From NCBI GenBank assembly GCA_036852015.1, contig JAANDG010000585.1, positions 1-64,000 of the forward strand: DNA of 64,000 nucleotides. Reading direction: 5' to 3'. Positions 16,201-31,200 of this stretch are shown piece after piece. The notes under the pieces were generated by a model. It had not been told where the DNA came from. It saw only the letters and a list, made by a program, of their open reading frames with translations, and did not search any database. Each line of letters starts with the position of its first letter. Positions within the stretch are counted from its first letter, which is position 1. Source of the stretch: Pelodera strongyloides (Eukaryota; Nematoda; Chromadorea; Rhabditida; Rhabditidae). Both the position numbers and the translations under genes were made by a program.

Positions 16201-19200
16201 GACATATAAAGAGACAAACAAACATACAGCACGCACATGTGACATCTACATAGATTGTCAGACAAAGAGTTGTGTTTTGTGAAGAACACTAGCTACTGAA
16301 TTGTGCAACAAAATTTAAAAAATCCACTTTTTAAGTTAATTGTACATGGACAGATTTGAGTGTAAGTAAAACAAAAATACAATCAGCATTTGGACGATTT
16401 CTTATGATCATCATTTTTTGTGTACACACTGTATCGTGTTAAAGCGGTATGACACGTGATTTTTCAAGGTTTACTGGATAACACCACTCCCATCTGTTCG
16501 TTTTTTCCGTACACAGAATGGAAAGCGATGCAGTGGACCTGGACGCGTTTCAAAACGCGTACAATACCGCTTTAATAAATACTAATATTAAATACAAAAT
16601 CAATAATATCTAACCAGGTGGTGGGTTGCTGGGTGGTGGGGGAGCCGGCGCTGGTGCCGCGAGGGTGCTCATCGGTCTGTAAGGGGCTGCGGCAGGGGCA
16701 GATGGTGCGGGGATGGAGGATGCCGCACGAGTTGTACGAAGATCGGCACCATACGAATGCGACGCTGGCACGCCGCGAGCCGAAGGACTGAAAATAATAA
16801 TAATAATAATAAATATTACTACACGCAAATTTGGGTTGAGTGCGGTTGATGTGGTTGATTGCTTTTGGCAAGCTCTATTGGTTTTACTGTTCTCCACGCG
16901 GAAGATGTTTTTTGGTACATGTTGGATGTAGTCTCATTTCTTTAAAGTGGTATGGTACGTGGTTTTGAATCATGTAATATAAATATATAAATTATGTGTC
17001 TACTCTGCAGCGGAGAAATTCATAGTTGTATCGAAGTTGCATGTAACAATGGAATTTGAATTCGCTGTTTATGCACAATACACTGACAGTGAGATTTCTA
17101 CCGTGTGAAATTTGCATACAAAACACAGCAACGATAAAAGTTCTCCCAAGTTTGCCAACCCCTGTCAAGAATATTGCTGTAGCCGGCAAACCTCAGTCAT
17201 GTAGAAAATAGAGCTTCCGACTTTCGGTTTTTCGGTTTGGTTTCATGGTTCCCATACTTTTAATTACGCGAAAAGAGAAGCTTTAAATAGACTCCGTCGA
17301 TTTACTTATAATATTTTCTCACGGTAATCAGGGATCCTAAGCTGATGTATGGTTTTGTATATAGGAAAACTACGTAAGCGCATAAGCCAAATCGCAAAGC
17401 GTACCTTGAATTATTTATGATGCGAATTTGCACAAATATACTTCCTAATTGCAACCGGGTTACGGTGTAAATGACGGCAATTAGATTATCGGGGGTATTT
17501 CCGGTATTTGTTGTATCCGTGTAAAAATTACATCAACGCAAGAAGCTGCTACGCAATTTCAGCTTCTTTCTAGTCGTGTTGTATAAATACTTATTGTATA
17601 AATAAACTTCAAAATTGCTCTCTATTTAGGGTCTCATACCCCATATAGCATAGCTCCGATGATAAAAAAAAATTTATAACTGACAAAAAATATCAATGAA
17701 TTCTATACTATATGTATGTAGGTAGCGAAATATCAACTTCAATTTGTATTATATGGAAATTAGCCAGGAAAGAACTTAGGCAATTACCACAGGCATGATA
17801 TTTTTCTTTTCTTTTTTTCAGCTCAACAAGTCGCATCAAAATAACTCCTTTCCAGTAGAAAACAACCTTTTTGGTTTTTTGAACTCAACAAGTTAGTAAA
17901 TTAATTACGACAAGTAAAAAGGAAGAGAATCGAGCTTTTTATGGTTTGCGGGCATATAGTGGCCTCTGGCTAACCGCACGCTATTTTACAAGATTTTACA
18001 ACTTTTTTACTTTCATTTTCTAGAGGCGTAGTATTTAGTTATTATGATCGGGTTTCAAAGTATGCTGAAAATTTACCGTATTTTGGAACATTTTTTTTTG
18101 TAATTTTTCATATTATATACGCGCAGGTTTCGTGCAAAAATACGGTAGTCTTTACAGAAACACAACGAATTTTTGGGACACTTTGAAACCCCATTCTGTC
18201 TGGAACATAATAATTAATAATCATTCCCATGCGAAAAATAGTCAATACCAGTATTCTTTTTTTTAGAAGCTATTCTGTGTTCTCCTATATTCCTCAATTC
18301 AAAGCCTGACTTTTCCTCAGAGGTGCGCGCGGTTTGTTCCAGGATATAATAAATAAATACCCGTGAACTTTTCGTGTTTCCCCCGCAATACCTAATACGG
18401 AAAATATTCCTCCAATATCCTCATACTAAGAATCGCGGGTTATTTATCGAATTATTATTTACGAAAATGGCAAAATAAAAAGCTCGAATGACGAATTAGC
18501 ATTTAGTTGAACAGGAAGTGGCCCTGAACCCTGATTTATTTTTCTAAAAATATGTCTTACAATTAATCTAATCGTTTAACCAGTTGGCTAAGCAGACGGC
18601 AACAAATTAGCACCAAATTTGCATAAAATATATAGAAAATGCGTATCATATGCAAATTTTACAAACTAGGTCCAATACGGCCTTAAAATACATGTCGCGG
18701 CCAGTTTTTTGCAGAATTTATATGTACAGAAAGTCAGCCTCTGAGCAACAATGCTATTTCTTAAAAATAAGACCATCAACTGCCAAAGATGGCGACTTTT
18801 TAGTTAGGATCCGCGAAATTACCCTCACAAACAAGTTTTTACTATTTTGACGTGAAGAAATTTTAATTATATTCCAAAGTTTAGTGCTTGTTGATGAACA
18901 TATAAAAATGAAGTCGTAATATACTAGATGACTAGCCCCAGGCCTAGCGTGCTTATACTTTTTCCTACGAACAACAACCACGTCAACATAATAAACCTTA
19001 CAAGGAAAAAAAATGAATTCCCATTTTCATGCCGGAAAAGTGCGGTCGCTTAGCGCGCCAGCGGCGCAAGATCGGCGCCAAGTTGCGAGCCAATCCCTTT
19101 CCGCGTGCATCTTGCACGCCATTTTTGCGCCACTTGCACACCTTGTTTGGAAGAGTGATGTTTTGCTTGATATGCTAAGGAAGTAGACTCTCCTAATAAG

Positions 19201-22200
19201 ATTTCCGTTAAAATTTTCCGTTAAAATATCACAATGATTTCATAATTAGCATTTCGTAACTCAATTCAATAATCCCGTAATTTATAAAGATTAGTCAGCG
19301 GCTATTATAGAAGCGGAAGCAATTTAGCTCTTTAAAGCGAATAACTGGCCGGTTTTTGAAGCACATCGAACAGACCAGAATTCTTATACAGCGTATGCAA
19401 ATGAAAATAAATTAGCATAAAAAATCAAGCTAAATTCGAGCAAATTAGCATAAGTACGTAAGAATTCAGTTGTCCACGATGCGTTTCAAAAACCGGCCAG
19501 TATTTCGCTTCTGGTTAGTAGAGGCGTAGAGGAGGTTACTTGCGAGTTCTGGCTTTAGACCGGCGCTATGCCATAAACATTTGATACTCATATAAAGAAT
19601 TATGCAAAGTTGCTCGAATTTAGCTCGATTTTTTATTCCAATTTTTTTACCGATTGACCTCAGCACTTGTGCTTATCTTCGAATCTTCGAATTCAACCTC
19701 TAATGGTCTAATGGAATAACTATTCCAGCCATTATATTTTTAGTTATTACTTCTAATTATAGTTTTTCTATAATCGTCATAATTCTTCCATGGTTAGCTC
19801 AATCTCATCACAGACGTTTGCATACCCAATTTTCGAGTCTGAGCGAACAAAAGGGGGTGTAAATAAAATATTGGGGGAAGTATTTACGTCAGTTTAGATT
19901 TAGGGAGCTTTCGGGAAACACCCTAACTTGATCTTTTATCTCTTATCTTGGATGCGCAGTTCTTACGAGTGCGCAGGCTTCTTACTAACATCTTAAAGCG
20001 AAATGCCGGCCGGTTTTTGAAACACATCGAGTACATTAGCTTATGCAAATGAACATAAATTAGAATAAAAAATCGAGCTAAATTCGAGCAACTTTGCATA
20101 AATACGTAAGAATTCACTTCTCCACGAAGAGTTTCAAAAACCAGCAGGTATTTCGCTTTAGTGACACTCTCACCATATATTCTGATACACTGCAATGCAT
20201 TAGGAGCTCCCTTCTTCGTTTTTTGACTGTTTTAAGTAAATTAATTTTTCCAAATTGTTAATTGACAAGATTGTTTTTGTACTATTTTATTTTTTGAAGC
20301 AGTGGTGCAATGTGAAAATTCGGCAACGTTCCGGCGTGCGTGCGGGGTGGGAAAAAGTGGCGCGCTGTTGGTTTCTGGCGTGCAAGTTGCCCGCCGTAAG
20401 GTTGCCGCTTGCACGACCAGCTTGCATGCCATAAAGTTGCCGCTTGCACGCCATACTCACGCCATTTCGTCTCGGGCTTTTGGCGTGCATGCGGTGTGAC
20501 AATGACGGGCAAGTTGCACGCCATTTCCATTTGGAGTGCATTTTTGCACGCCACCACGGTGCCAAATGGTCTTTGCACGCCGTAAGGTTGCCGCTTGCAC
20601 GCCAACTTTCGTCAGTGGTACAGATTCACCATGCGAAAGTGGTGAGCGACGTATTTTGCCGCACGCGCTTAGAAGATCGTCTCAGCACAAACCTGATAGT
20701 TCCTTGTGTGCGTGGCGTGGTAGCCGTTACATTGAGCGTGTTTGTCTGCGAAGCCCATTGCGAAGGGTTTGGTGATACGGACAGAGGACGGCGAGACATC
20801 TAAAGCATGTATAAATTATTCATTGTCATTGTTAACCCTTTTTCCCGGGAAGTTCTAGCGATGCCTCGAGACAAACGGGATAAAGCTGCGCCATTTTCAC
20901 GCAGGCCTTTCGCACACAAACGGCGTTTGATCTGCGCGCCAATCGCAATTTGGCATGACACCGCGCTGTCACTTGCATTATGTACGCCACTTGCGCGCGG
21001 CTTGCATCTAAAGTATCCTCGGTGGATTTGTCAATTGACTGTTAAAAAAGTTAAAGCGAAATGCTAGCCTCTTTGGAAAATTTGCATATGATAAGCAAAT
21101 CCTATGTATCCTATGCTAATTTTGTACGATCATCCACGGCAATCGTACAAAATTAGCATAGGATACATAGGATTTCCTTATCATATGCAAATTTTCCAAA
21201 GGGGCTAGCATTTCGCTTTAACTTACATCCAGTTGTTGTGAGGAATTGATCGGTGCTGGCACAGTAGATCTCCTGAAACGAAGAAGTCGACGAAGTTAAA
21301 GCGAAGTACCGGCCGGTTTTTGAAACAACATCGGACACACCAGAACCTCATGCAGCTTATGCAAATGAACATAAATTAAGATTAAAAAACCGGGCTAAAT
21401 TCGAGTAAATAAACGTAAATATATAAGAATTCAGCACGATGCGTTTCAAAAACCGGCCGAACGCTTTAACTTTGTAAGTCCGCAGTTGAGATTTATGATG
21501 GTAGGATAGTTTTGCAGGGCTAGATCTTCCCAAAGCCAAAGGTATGCAGCTCCGAAAGCTAGGACTTTCCCCGAGGTGGGAAATTACTGGGTAGTAGGTC
21601 CCAGAGGTATCGTCCTCCCAAACCTAAGGCTCTTCTAAAGGTAAGGCAGGTCTCTCCCTAAGCTAGACCTCTCGCTAGGGTAGGTCTTTCACGGAGGTAC
21701 GGTCCTCCCCAAGTGGTAGGCCTCCCTCCTAGTGTGTCAATGAAAAACTCACACTGAATGTTCGTGGCCCGTCGAGGTGGCTCGCTTCAGACGCGCGTGC
21801 ACATCACAGTAGAATTTGCCATCGATAAAGTGGTGACCAACATTCTGAAAGATAGATTGTTTAAAGCGAAATACCAGCCGGTTTTTGAAACGCATTGCGC
21901 ACACCTGCTTTCCTATGGAGCTTATGCAAATGAGCAAAAATTAGAATAAAAAATCGATCTGAGCATAAATACGTAAGAACTCAGTTGTTCACGATTCGTT
22001 TCAAAAACCGGCCGGTATTTCGCTTTAAAGGAGGAGGCTCACGAGAATGAAGTGCTCAAATGGTTTCCTTTTATCGAAGGATAATGGGTTTATCTTCCAA
22101 AAAAACAAGTTTTATAAGGTTCAGCGCTTTAGTTTGGAGGAATTAATTAATCTAGGAACTCGAAGTCAAATAAAATAACCTATCGTATGCAAGGTAGACT

Positions 22201-25200
22201 TCAAAGCTAAACATGCAAATTTACAAGTCATTTTGCAAGCCAGCACAAAATTTGCATGCCCACTATGGAAATCAACTATTTTTTTACGATCCAAAATTTT
22301 GATAGAATTCATAGTTTTATATTGATTTACTCCTTCCAATTAAAAGCTTTTGCATTGGAAAGCATTTCTTTCGGAACTTAATACCATCATCTTTCGATAA
22401 AAGGAAACCATTCGAGCACTTCATTCTCGTGAGCCTCCTCCTTTAAGTTTTGAATGTTTATTTCACACTTTGATTGTTAGACACAACTGAGGCCGTATTC
22501 ACCACTCCGATTCCCACGGGGAAATAGTCCCTGGGGACAGAAAATAGCATTCTAATGTGAGACACGCAGAGAAAAAGACGGAGAATTCCCCATGGGGAAT
22601 TGAGTGGTAATATGGCCTCTGGTCTATCGGGAAGTTACTGCCAATGAGAATATGACTATGATAAGAGTGTAGGCATGCGGTGATTCTATACGTATACACA
22701 AAACCAGGGACTAAACATACTCTCTCTCTCTCACACACGCTAACCGTAAGACTGTACTTCATAAGTTACCGTAGGAAGTAGGATAGTGCAGATATTTGCA
22801 TTAGTTAGTTACGGAAGTTCTCAGTTACGAGATCTTGGAACACACGGTTACTTTAGTTTTGCTTAGGGTGCCTTTTATACTTTAGTTCTTATTACTTCCG
22901 TTAGTTCTTTTCAACGTTGCTCTTTCCTAACAGCACTTTTTTATGCATAATGGTACAGCTAGAACTCCTCATGCCCGTCCGTCTTACAGTATTAAAACTA
23001 CTGCGTTCTCAGGCGCGCAGCGCGCAAATGAGTAACAGCGTCCGCGGAAAAGAGATGGATTTGTAACATGGGAGACGCGGAGACGCAGAAATGAGGTTTC
23101 GATGTGTCTCGAATTGTTCAATGCAAATTTGCAATCTTTTCCCGCGGACGCGGCTACGCACTTCCGCGCTGAGCACCTGAAGACGGGGCTAGGCGCGCGG
23201 TAGCCCTTTTCTATTTTAAATTTTGTTTTCAAAAGTAATACCATATTCTCAGTCCACTTTCAAAATCGTTTGCCATAAAACCAAATATGAAATTAATTGA
23301 AATTCTTAATTTTGTAATACAACAGACGTTAATCTGGTGGGAAACTCTCATGCACCCTAGCACAGACGTATTTGATCATACGGATTGGCGAAATAGTTTT
23401 TGGTTTGTAGTTTTTGGAATAATTAGAGTAGTTCCATCGATTTGCATGTGATTAGTTTGAGTACAGTGACAAGGACACCACAGTTAAAGCATAAAGTAGT
23501 ACCTTTTCCTTTCCTTTCTGAGTTTCAGTCCCCAGGCTACGTATGCTAGCCTTCTTGAAAACGCTACTAGCCTACATAGCCAACAGTAGGCTGCCAAAAC
23601 CTACCTCACGGTGTGAACGCAGTGGTAAGTTCCGTCCAAGAAAACCTACTATTACAGTATGGTACGCGGCACAGTTTTCGCACAATATTGGTTTGCGCGT
23701 GACTACCGCGGCTCACTTCTAGCGAGGGGTCGCTTAACAGATGGGATGTTTCTCTCTATCTACAGAGCACATTTGAGCGTTTTCTGCTCAAAAAACTTTC
23801 CGGAAAGCACAATGTTTCAGTCGTTTTACTTATTGCTTATGTCATTTAGATTTAGGGCTAGTTTACGTGTTTACGTTTTCTCGTTCTAACTTCTCAATAT
23901 CAGCTTATATTCGTACTGTTCTCGAAAATAATACATGAAATTTCATCATATGCAAGTTTTCGCAAGCCTTCTCCTCCAAAGCCGTACAACGGTCGGTTTT
24001 TTGTTACGTATGATGGAGACCTTCATACATGTATTTTTGCCAAGTGAGCTCGAATTCAGCTCGATTTTTTATTCTAATTTACCTCATTTGCATCCAAACA
24101 TATGGAAGCGAAGTCGTCCACCATAACATTTCAAAAACCGGCCGTTATTTTGCTTTAAGGTAAACTTTATACCCTATGTGCATAAGCCCATTCTTCTACT
24201 TAGGCATAGTTGTAAGGTATTTTTCTAGCAATAAGGTATACTCGCCAAACTTTCCCATAATCTTAAGCACACAGAGACTTTTCAATGACGCACTTGTTAA
24301 TTGCCTAATTGGTCGGAAAATTAGAAATGACGCCAATTTGTCGGTAATATACACAGGTTTTACGGAGAGGTGAGCCGAAAAATTCGCACGGCACTTAACC
24401 GAGCCATATAAAAATTAATCGCCGAGGCCAAAGCGCTTAGAACGAGATTTTCTTGAAGTTGAATAGGTTCTTCTCTCTCTCGCTCGCTCTTTCTCTCTCG
24501 CTCTCGCTTAAAAGAAATTTCAATTTATTTCAACTTGTTATCCGATCAGAATGGTTCTGGATTGCCCGAGCTAGAATACTTATCTTACTATTGGTAAGTA
24601 TTGTGCTAAATCCCAATCCAATTTAGTGCCAATTAATTGACTCTGTGCGTTTATGGTTTATTTTGTGTCAAGGTATAATGAAAGTGCTAAGGGAAAAGTG
24701 TGTATGTGGTTGTGCTAAGGGTTTAGCTAAACGATATTAAGTTTTGTAAAAAACAAATTCGGGTAAAAGTTCCTAATGATAGTGTTGTCATATAATAATG
24801 GTTTCATAATTAATGATAAGTTTGTGAGCTTCTCATAGTCTACCTCCGTACCTTTCCATATAATGTTGGAAATAGAAACTTCATGTGGGCGGGTATTTAG
24901 GTAAACTTATTAATCTTATTATATGACAACACTTTTCTACTCATACAAACTTTACTTACAATATTGGTCATTGTATCAACACATCCGCTTTGAGCACGTA
25001 AAAGATACTGTAATATTTAAAGCGGTATGACACGTGTTTTGTGAAATGTCAGCTAGACAACTTCATTCCCATGGTTTGATTGTATGCAAATTCCTGTACC
25101 CGTCCCGCCTTCTGGCACAGAATGGAACACTTGGGAGTGCACAAGTTCTGCATATTGTATACGTTTCAAAATCATGTACAATACCGCTTTAAAAAAGTTC

Positions 25201-28200
25201 GCCTTATCGTTTTCAATTAACAATTTACCCCATTATTTTAAATGGCTTTAGTCTAATGTCTATAGTTCAGATGCGTTTTTTACGTTAAAAAGCGCGGGAA
25301 ATTGAATGTTTTTCAAAAATTTGTATGGTTCAAACGGCGTGCTTAACGCAGTGAAATTGCACTGTTTATGACATTATGACTATACGTAACCCAAGAAAAT
25401 TGAAATGTGTATCTTATAAAATATTTTTCCCACATGAACGCTTGTTGTTTGAGTTGGTCACTTTTGAGAAATCTGTATGTCATTAGCTGTATTCCAAACC
25501 AGACTACGGTAGGCGAAAACGTTCGGGCTAGGCAGGCTAACGTATGGTAAAATACGGTAATTTTAGTACTACGTCATAATACGGTAACCCTAAGACACGG
25601 TAATTACCAGCACCTCAGAAGCACTAACTTTGTACCAACAAGGTACTAACGGTCTGGTTCTAAGTTCTAAGGCTCTTGATGTTTTCATCCACAGTAATGC
25701 TAGTAGCGAAAAGTCATGGTAGGTAACGAATTCAACTTGACTCACTTATGTCGGCAATTATATCCTAACGCCCATCCTCGTCAATGAAAAATGTCGTAAG
25801 CTAAGTAAAGTACAGTAATCAACGAAAATCACCGTAGTTAGAGTGAACTACCGTAATCCAGGTAAAGTACCGTACTTTAGGGCAAACTATAAACTACCGT
25901 ACCTTTAGTGAAGATCCGTTACCGCAGTCAGAGTAAACTACAGTAACCCAGGTAGACTACCGTACTGTCCGTACTTTAGGTAAACTATAAACTACCGTAC
26001 CTTTAGGGAAGATCCGCAGGTAGAACATGCCAAACAATCTCCGTGTAGGGGATGTCCTGCAGCACTAGCCATCACACCACTGAAAATATGAAAATTGGTC
26101 AGAATAGTAAACAAACTGTCGTAATAAAGCTGATTGTACGTGGTATCGTAATCAAGCCTTATGAGTTTGCCATATCATTTGTTGCTGATCTTGATATTGA
26201 TTTCGTTATCTTTGACATCGTTATCTTTGGCAGCATTCATTGTGTTGTTATGCTCTTTTAGAACTTCACATACATGCACAATTTGCTTATCCTCCAAACT
26301 ACATTTACTCTTTATCCACAATTGAAACTTAACTTTATACTCCGGTCCCTATTGTAAGTAGAAGGTAAACCGCAGTAAATTGACAAATTTCAGGGTAGAA
26401 AAGGATGCAGTACGCGACGATATTTTGTTTGGTCGTGCTTTGTGTTCAGGTAAGGGATTGATTTGATTCACTTAGTTTTCTAATTTTCTAAAATTTCGGC
26501 ATCAAGCATAAATGCCACACAGAGACTGAGGTGGTAGAGAGTACTATAGAGGGAGGTAGAGGAGAGGTATAGAGAGGGAGAGGGACAGAAAGAGCGAGAG
26601 CGAGAGAGAGAAAAAATTAGCATAGGTGTGTCATTTCAGTCAGTCTGTGTGACGAGCTACAGTAATTGGCTACTGTACGCGGCATCGCCTCGCGGCGTCG
26701 ATCAGGGTCTTGTGCCAAACGTTCGCCAAATGGAACAGCCAATGAAGAGCCGCGATATTCGGTCTTCACTCGAAGTCGCCCTACACATGCCGAGTAACAT
26801 TGAGGTTAGTGACTTTTAAAAATATGTTTATTGTTAGAAAGAAATGAAACGAGTTTGTCTAACAATAAGTTTGAACGTGCGTTACGCAAAAGGGAATGCA
26901 GCCTGGAACTAGAGGCTCTAACAGGCCGAGAGGCCAGTGTTTTTTTAAAAGTGACCAGGAGGGTATGTCTGACTCACGCTACGCAGAAGATAAAACTTGA
27001 CTGCAACCAAAATGAATATGAATATGAAGCTACAGCCTGACTGGCCTGACATGCTTATTCACAATATTCGCAAAAAACCACCCCAGAAGCCAGACGGTAT
27101 CAAACGTTACGAGCGGCATTTATGAACGGGGGCGCGCCACATGTGCGCCAATCTGAATTGTGCACCGCACGGGAGCGCGGGAAAGTAACAAAATGTGTAT
27201 TTCAGGATTCGGCACTACCCCCAAGAAACCCACGATTCCACCGTACTGGCGGTGCCATTTTACTCGGAAAGAGAAATGTCTTTTAAGATTTTAATGGATT
27301 TACCGTATTGATTGATTTTATTTAATTATTGATTGATATTTATGTGTTTAAACCCAGTTCCAATCGATCTTGAAATATATCTAGTCCTTTTATATTGAAA
27401 ATGCATATTATGAAAAACGCTAATGGAAAAGAATAGCTATATTTCGACTTGGGTTCCTTTTCTAAAAATAACCATGTTCTAATAAATGTTTAATCTGTTT
27501 GAGTGAGCAAGGTCAATGTTTAAAAGCTTAAAGGGAATGTCAAGCCGGTTTTGCATGTTGGGCTCAAAAAAAGCTTGCGTTTTGAAGGTAAGGAAAGTGA
27601 AAATAAAAATAAACAAAAACTTTCATGTAAGAAGAAAAACGATTTCAAACCCCTCCAAAAAACTCCTTCAGTATGGGATTCTAGTCGTGCGGACAGAGCT
27701 AAGCCAAATCTCTGTCCACGGGACGTTTGAATTACCGGCTCGCCGCAACGCGCCCGTTGCTTGCGTTGCGGTGTGTTTTGTTCACGTTTTTGATCCCCCG
27801 TCGTTTTTGTGAAGCAAACGCTCTACCGGTTAAACTACACTAAAACGTTACATAACTGATTGTTCGTGTATTCGGTTTTAAAGCGAACTACCGGTCGGTT
27901 TTTGAAAAGCATCCTGGCAACTGAATTCTTACGTATCTATGCTAATTTACTAGAATTTAGCTCGATTTTTTATTTTAATTTATGTTCATTTGCATAAGCT
28001 GCATGAGAATGCTAGTATATTCGATGTGTTTCAAAAACCGACCAGCATTTAGCTTTAAAGTCTAATAAAACAAAAAAATTAAAAATTAAAAAACTTACAG
28101 AATTGGTCTGGTGCACACGTAACACACAGGAAGTCCTTGAGGGTTCGGATGTGCTCCATAACCTGAAGTTAAAAAATTGTTAGCCTTTATGCCTACCAGG

Positions 28201-31200
28201 ATATTTATAATTTTCAAACGTATTTTGTTGAGAGAGGTCTCAGAACCCGGAACGATCAAAATAGACAATTGGTACGTTAAAAGCGGCACACTTACAGTAA
28301 AGATGGCACAGTTTAAGCAAAAAAAAAAAAACAGTGCACAGTGTGAGTGTGAGCCAATGCGGAGCGGCGGACCCAATTGCGAGCCAAATATACGCCACGC
28401 TTTCGCCGCAAGCACCAGCGTTACGGTAGGCGGCGCAAGCCCACCCGTGTTTCCTTGAATCAAGCTAATTGCATGTTAAGTACTCTAATTGCACACCTCC
28501 TTCTTGTTCCTTCAGTACACGCAGTGTTTCCGATCTTAGATAAGCAGGCTGGTCGGATCTAGCTCGATCCACAGATGGGCTGAAATTACATCTAAATTAA
28601 TTGTAATTATTAAAATTTATATTTATCCCGTAGCGTAATTACTTTTGGCCTTAAAGCGAGAAACTAGCCGGTTTTTGAAACGCATCGTGGACAACATAAT
28701 TCTTACGTATTTATGCTAGGTTGCTCGAATTCAGCTCGATTTTTTTATTCTAATTTATGCTCATTTGCATAGGCTGCATAGGCATACTGGTCTACTCGAT
28801 GAGTTTCAAAAACCGGTCAGTATTTCGCTTTACTAAAGGAAAGTAGGTAGTTCCTAGGTGAATACTCCCAGAGAAACTTTTCCCAACGTTGCCGCTTACG
28901 TACGTAATTTACCCAAACTCGGCAGGCAAGATCGAGTATATGCATAATCCATAATTTCCAAAATCAGGTTTTCAGAGATTTCACTTTCTCACGAACGCGC
29001 ATAAATATGATTCACTTAGTTAATGCGCTTGTGTGTATGTTTCCTATCAAATAGGTCATGTAAATGTGCGCTCAGAAAGATATATTATTGATACTATTGA
29101 GGAATACAATCAATCAATGTATGCGTATTCCAGAGATCATAATGAAAGTTTTAAAGCTAATTGCCGGCAGGTTTTTGAAACGCATCGTGGACAACTGAAT
29201 TCGTACGTATTTATGACTCGATGTGTTTCAAAAACCGGACGGTATTTCTCTTTAAAGATCTCAACTAGTATAGTTTCATAATTCTTTATTTCACGGCTCA
29301 GACTCGAGAAAACTATAAAAATCAGTATTTCAGCATTTCAACGCACATTTATGAGGAAGATAGGATAATATGTAGGAAGCTTTTAAAAATACCGACCGGC
29401 TTTTTTTTTGAAACGCATCGCGGGCAACTGAATTCGTACGTATTTATGCTAATTTGCTCGAAATTAAGTCGATGTTCATTTGATAAGCTGAATAGGAATG
29501 CCGTACTCGATGTGTTTCAAAAATCGGCCTTTATTTCGCTTTGATCTAGTAAAAAAGGAGCTTAATCCAAAAAAATAAATAAGTAAAGAAAACACTCACT
29601 CTGCATGAACTACTCCCGCTGTTTGTTGTGCATACTGTTCTGCGGCCGAGGAATTTGAATATATTCCAAGGGGAGAATTATACTGTAGATGTTTAACCCT
29701 CGGATCAGTGTTGAAGGGCAGCGCTGATGAGTTGAAACCTTTTGGGGGCACAGACTGAAAAGGTTTAGGCTTAGACTTCGGCTTGGGCTTAGGCTTGAGC
29801 TTTGGCGTGCGTTACGATACGATACGGTACTTATTCGATAAAATATTGTGACTCACACTTCCATTGTGCTCCAGGTTGACTCTGAAGTTGCTGTCCAGGT
29901 CCTTTGTGATCTCGGGCTTCCATACGCGGGCCACACCACCTCCGGAGCCGTTCCTAAAATGAACTGCGATAAACCTACTGTAATATGTTTTAATATGTAG
30001 TTATGTCTGTAATATGGGCATTGTCCTGAATAACCTTTGCATATTGCATTGCTGTGCTTTTTGAATTATTGATTAAAAACCACTGACGCTATAAAAATGA
30101 AAAAGAATTTCCCCGTATAAAGAAGCTACGGTCATTTTGGCGACAGCAAACATAGGCCGTTCTTTTAGCTGAACTTTTCCATCTCGGAATCCCATAGTCT
30201 TGACATCACAGAACACACCGAACTTGTCAGAATACGCTGCACGCCAAACATATCAAATAAGGGGTGCCACAAAAATGAATGATCGAGAAGACACATTACC
30301 GCAGAGTTAGGCACTAACGAAACAGCATGGAAAGGCGGATATCGAGACAATTCCGACATTAAAGCGAAATACCGGCCGGTTTTGTGAAACACATCGCCTA
30401 CCCCTGCTTTCCTATGTATCATATGCAAATCAGCAAATGAGCATAAATTAGAATAAAAAAAGACCCCAATTCGACCCCTCTTCGCATATATCTGCATAAG
30501 AATGGAGATATTTGAGATGCGTTTCAAAAACCGTCTGGTATTTCGCTTTAAATTCCGAGATGGAAAATTTAATTTAAAATACGGCCACAGTGTTCTACCG
30601 CTGCAAAACAATAAACTCCCCGCACTAAAAAAATCAGGGTTCTATTACAGGGATAATCTAAACGCTCGTTAAAGGGACAGGCCCATCAAAATAAACCTAT
30701 ATTTACGATACGTTCATAATGCCCACCAAGCAGTTTTATTACAATATATACAAACTAAATTTCACCTTTATTCGCCCTATGGAACTTTTTCCTAAGAACT
30801 CATCGTATATGTATACCATAAGGGCGCGTTCGGGTTGCTCTTTCCGAAAGGAAAACATGCAAATTTGACATGTTCATAATGACTATCAAGCATTTTTATT
30901 ACAATATATACAAACTAAATTTCACATTTATTGGACTTTTTCCGATGCGCTCAACGTATATGTATACCGTAAAAGGCAAATATCCTTGTTGTCTATGCAA
31001 ATTTATCGTCAAATTATGCGATCAAAATTTGCATATATAGCTTTGAAATCTGCAGTTTTATTTAGGGCGCGTTCGGGTTGCTCTTTCCGAAAGGAAAACA
31101 TGCAAATTTATCGTTCGGGTTGGCTGTTTCCGAAAGGATTTAATGCTTTGAGAAAGCCAAAAATACAGTATGAATTTGCATGTTAACCATGCAAATTTAT

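Noticed and set aside
20282..20605. 107-codon minus-strand frame rich in MACKR/QPYG units
   Set aside because: Translation of the TTGCACGCCA repeat cluster.
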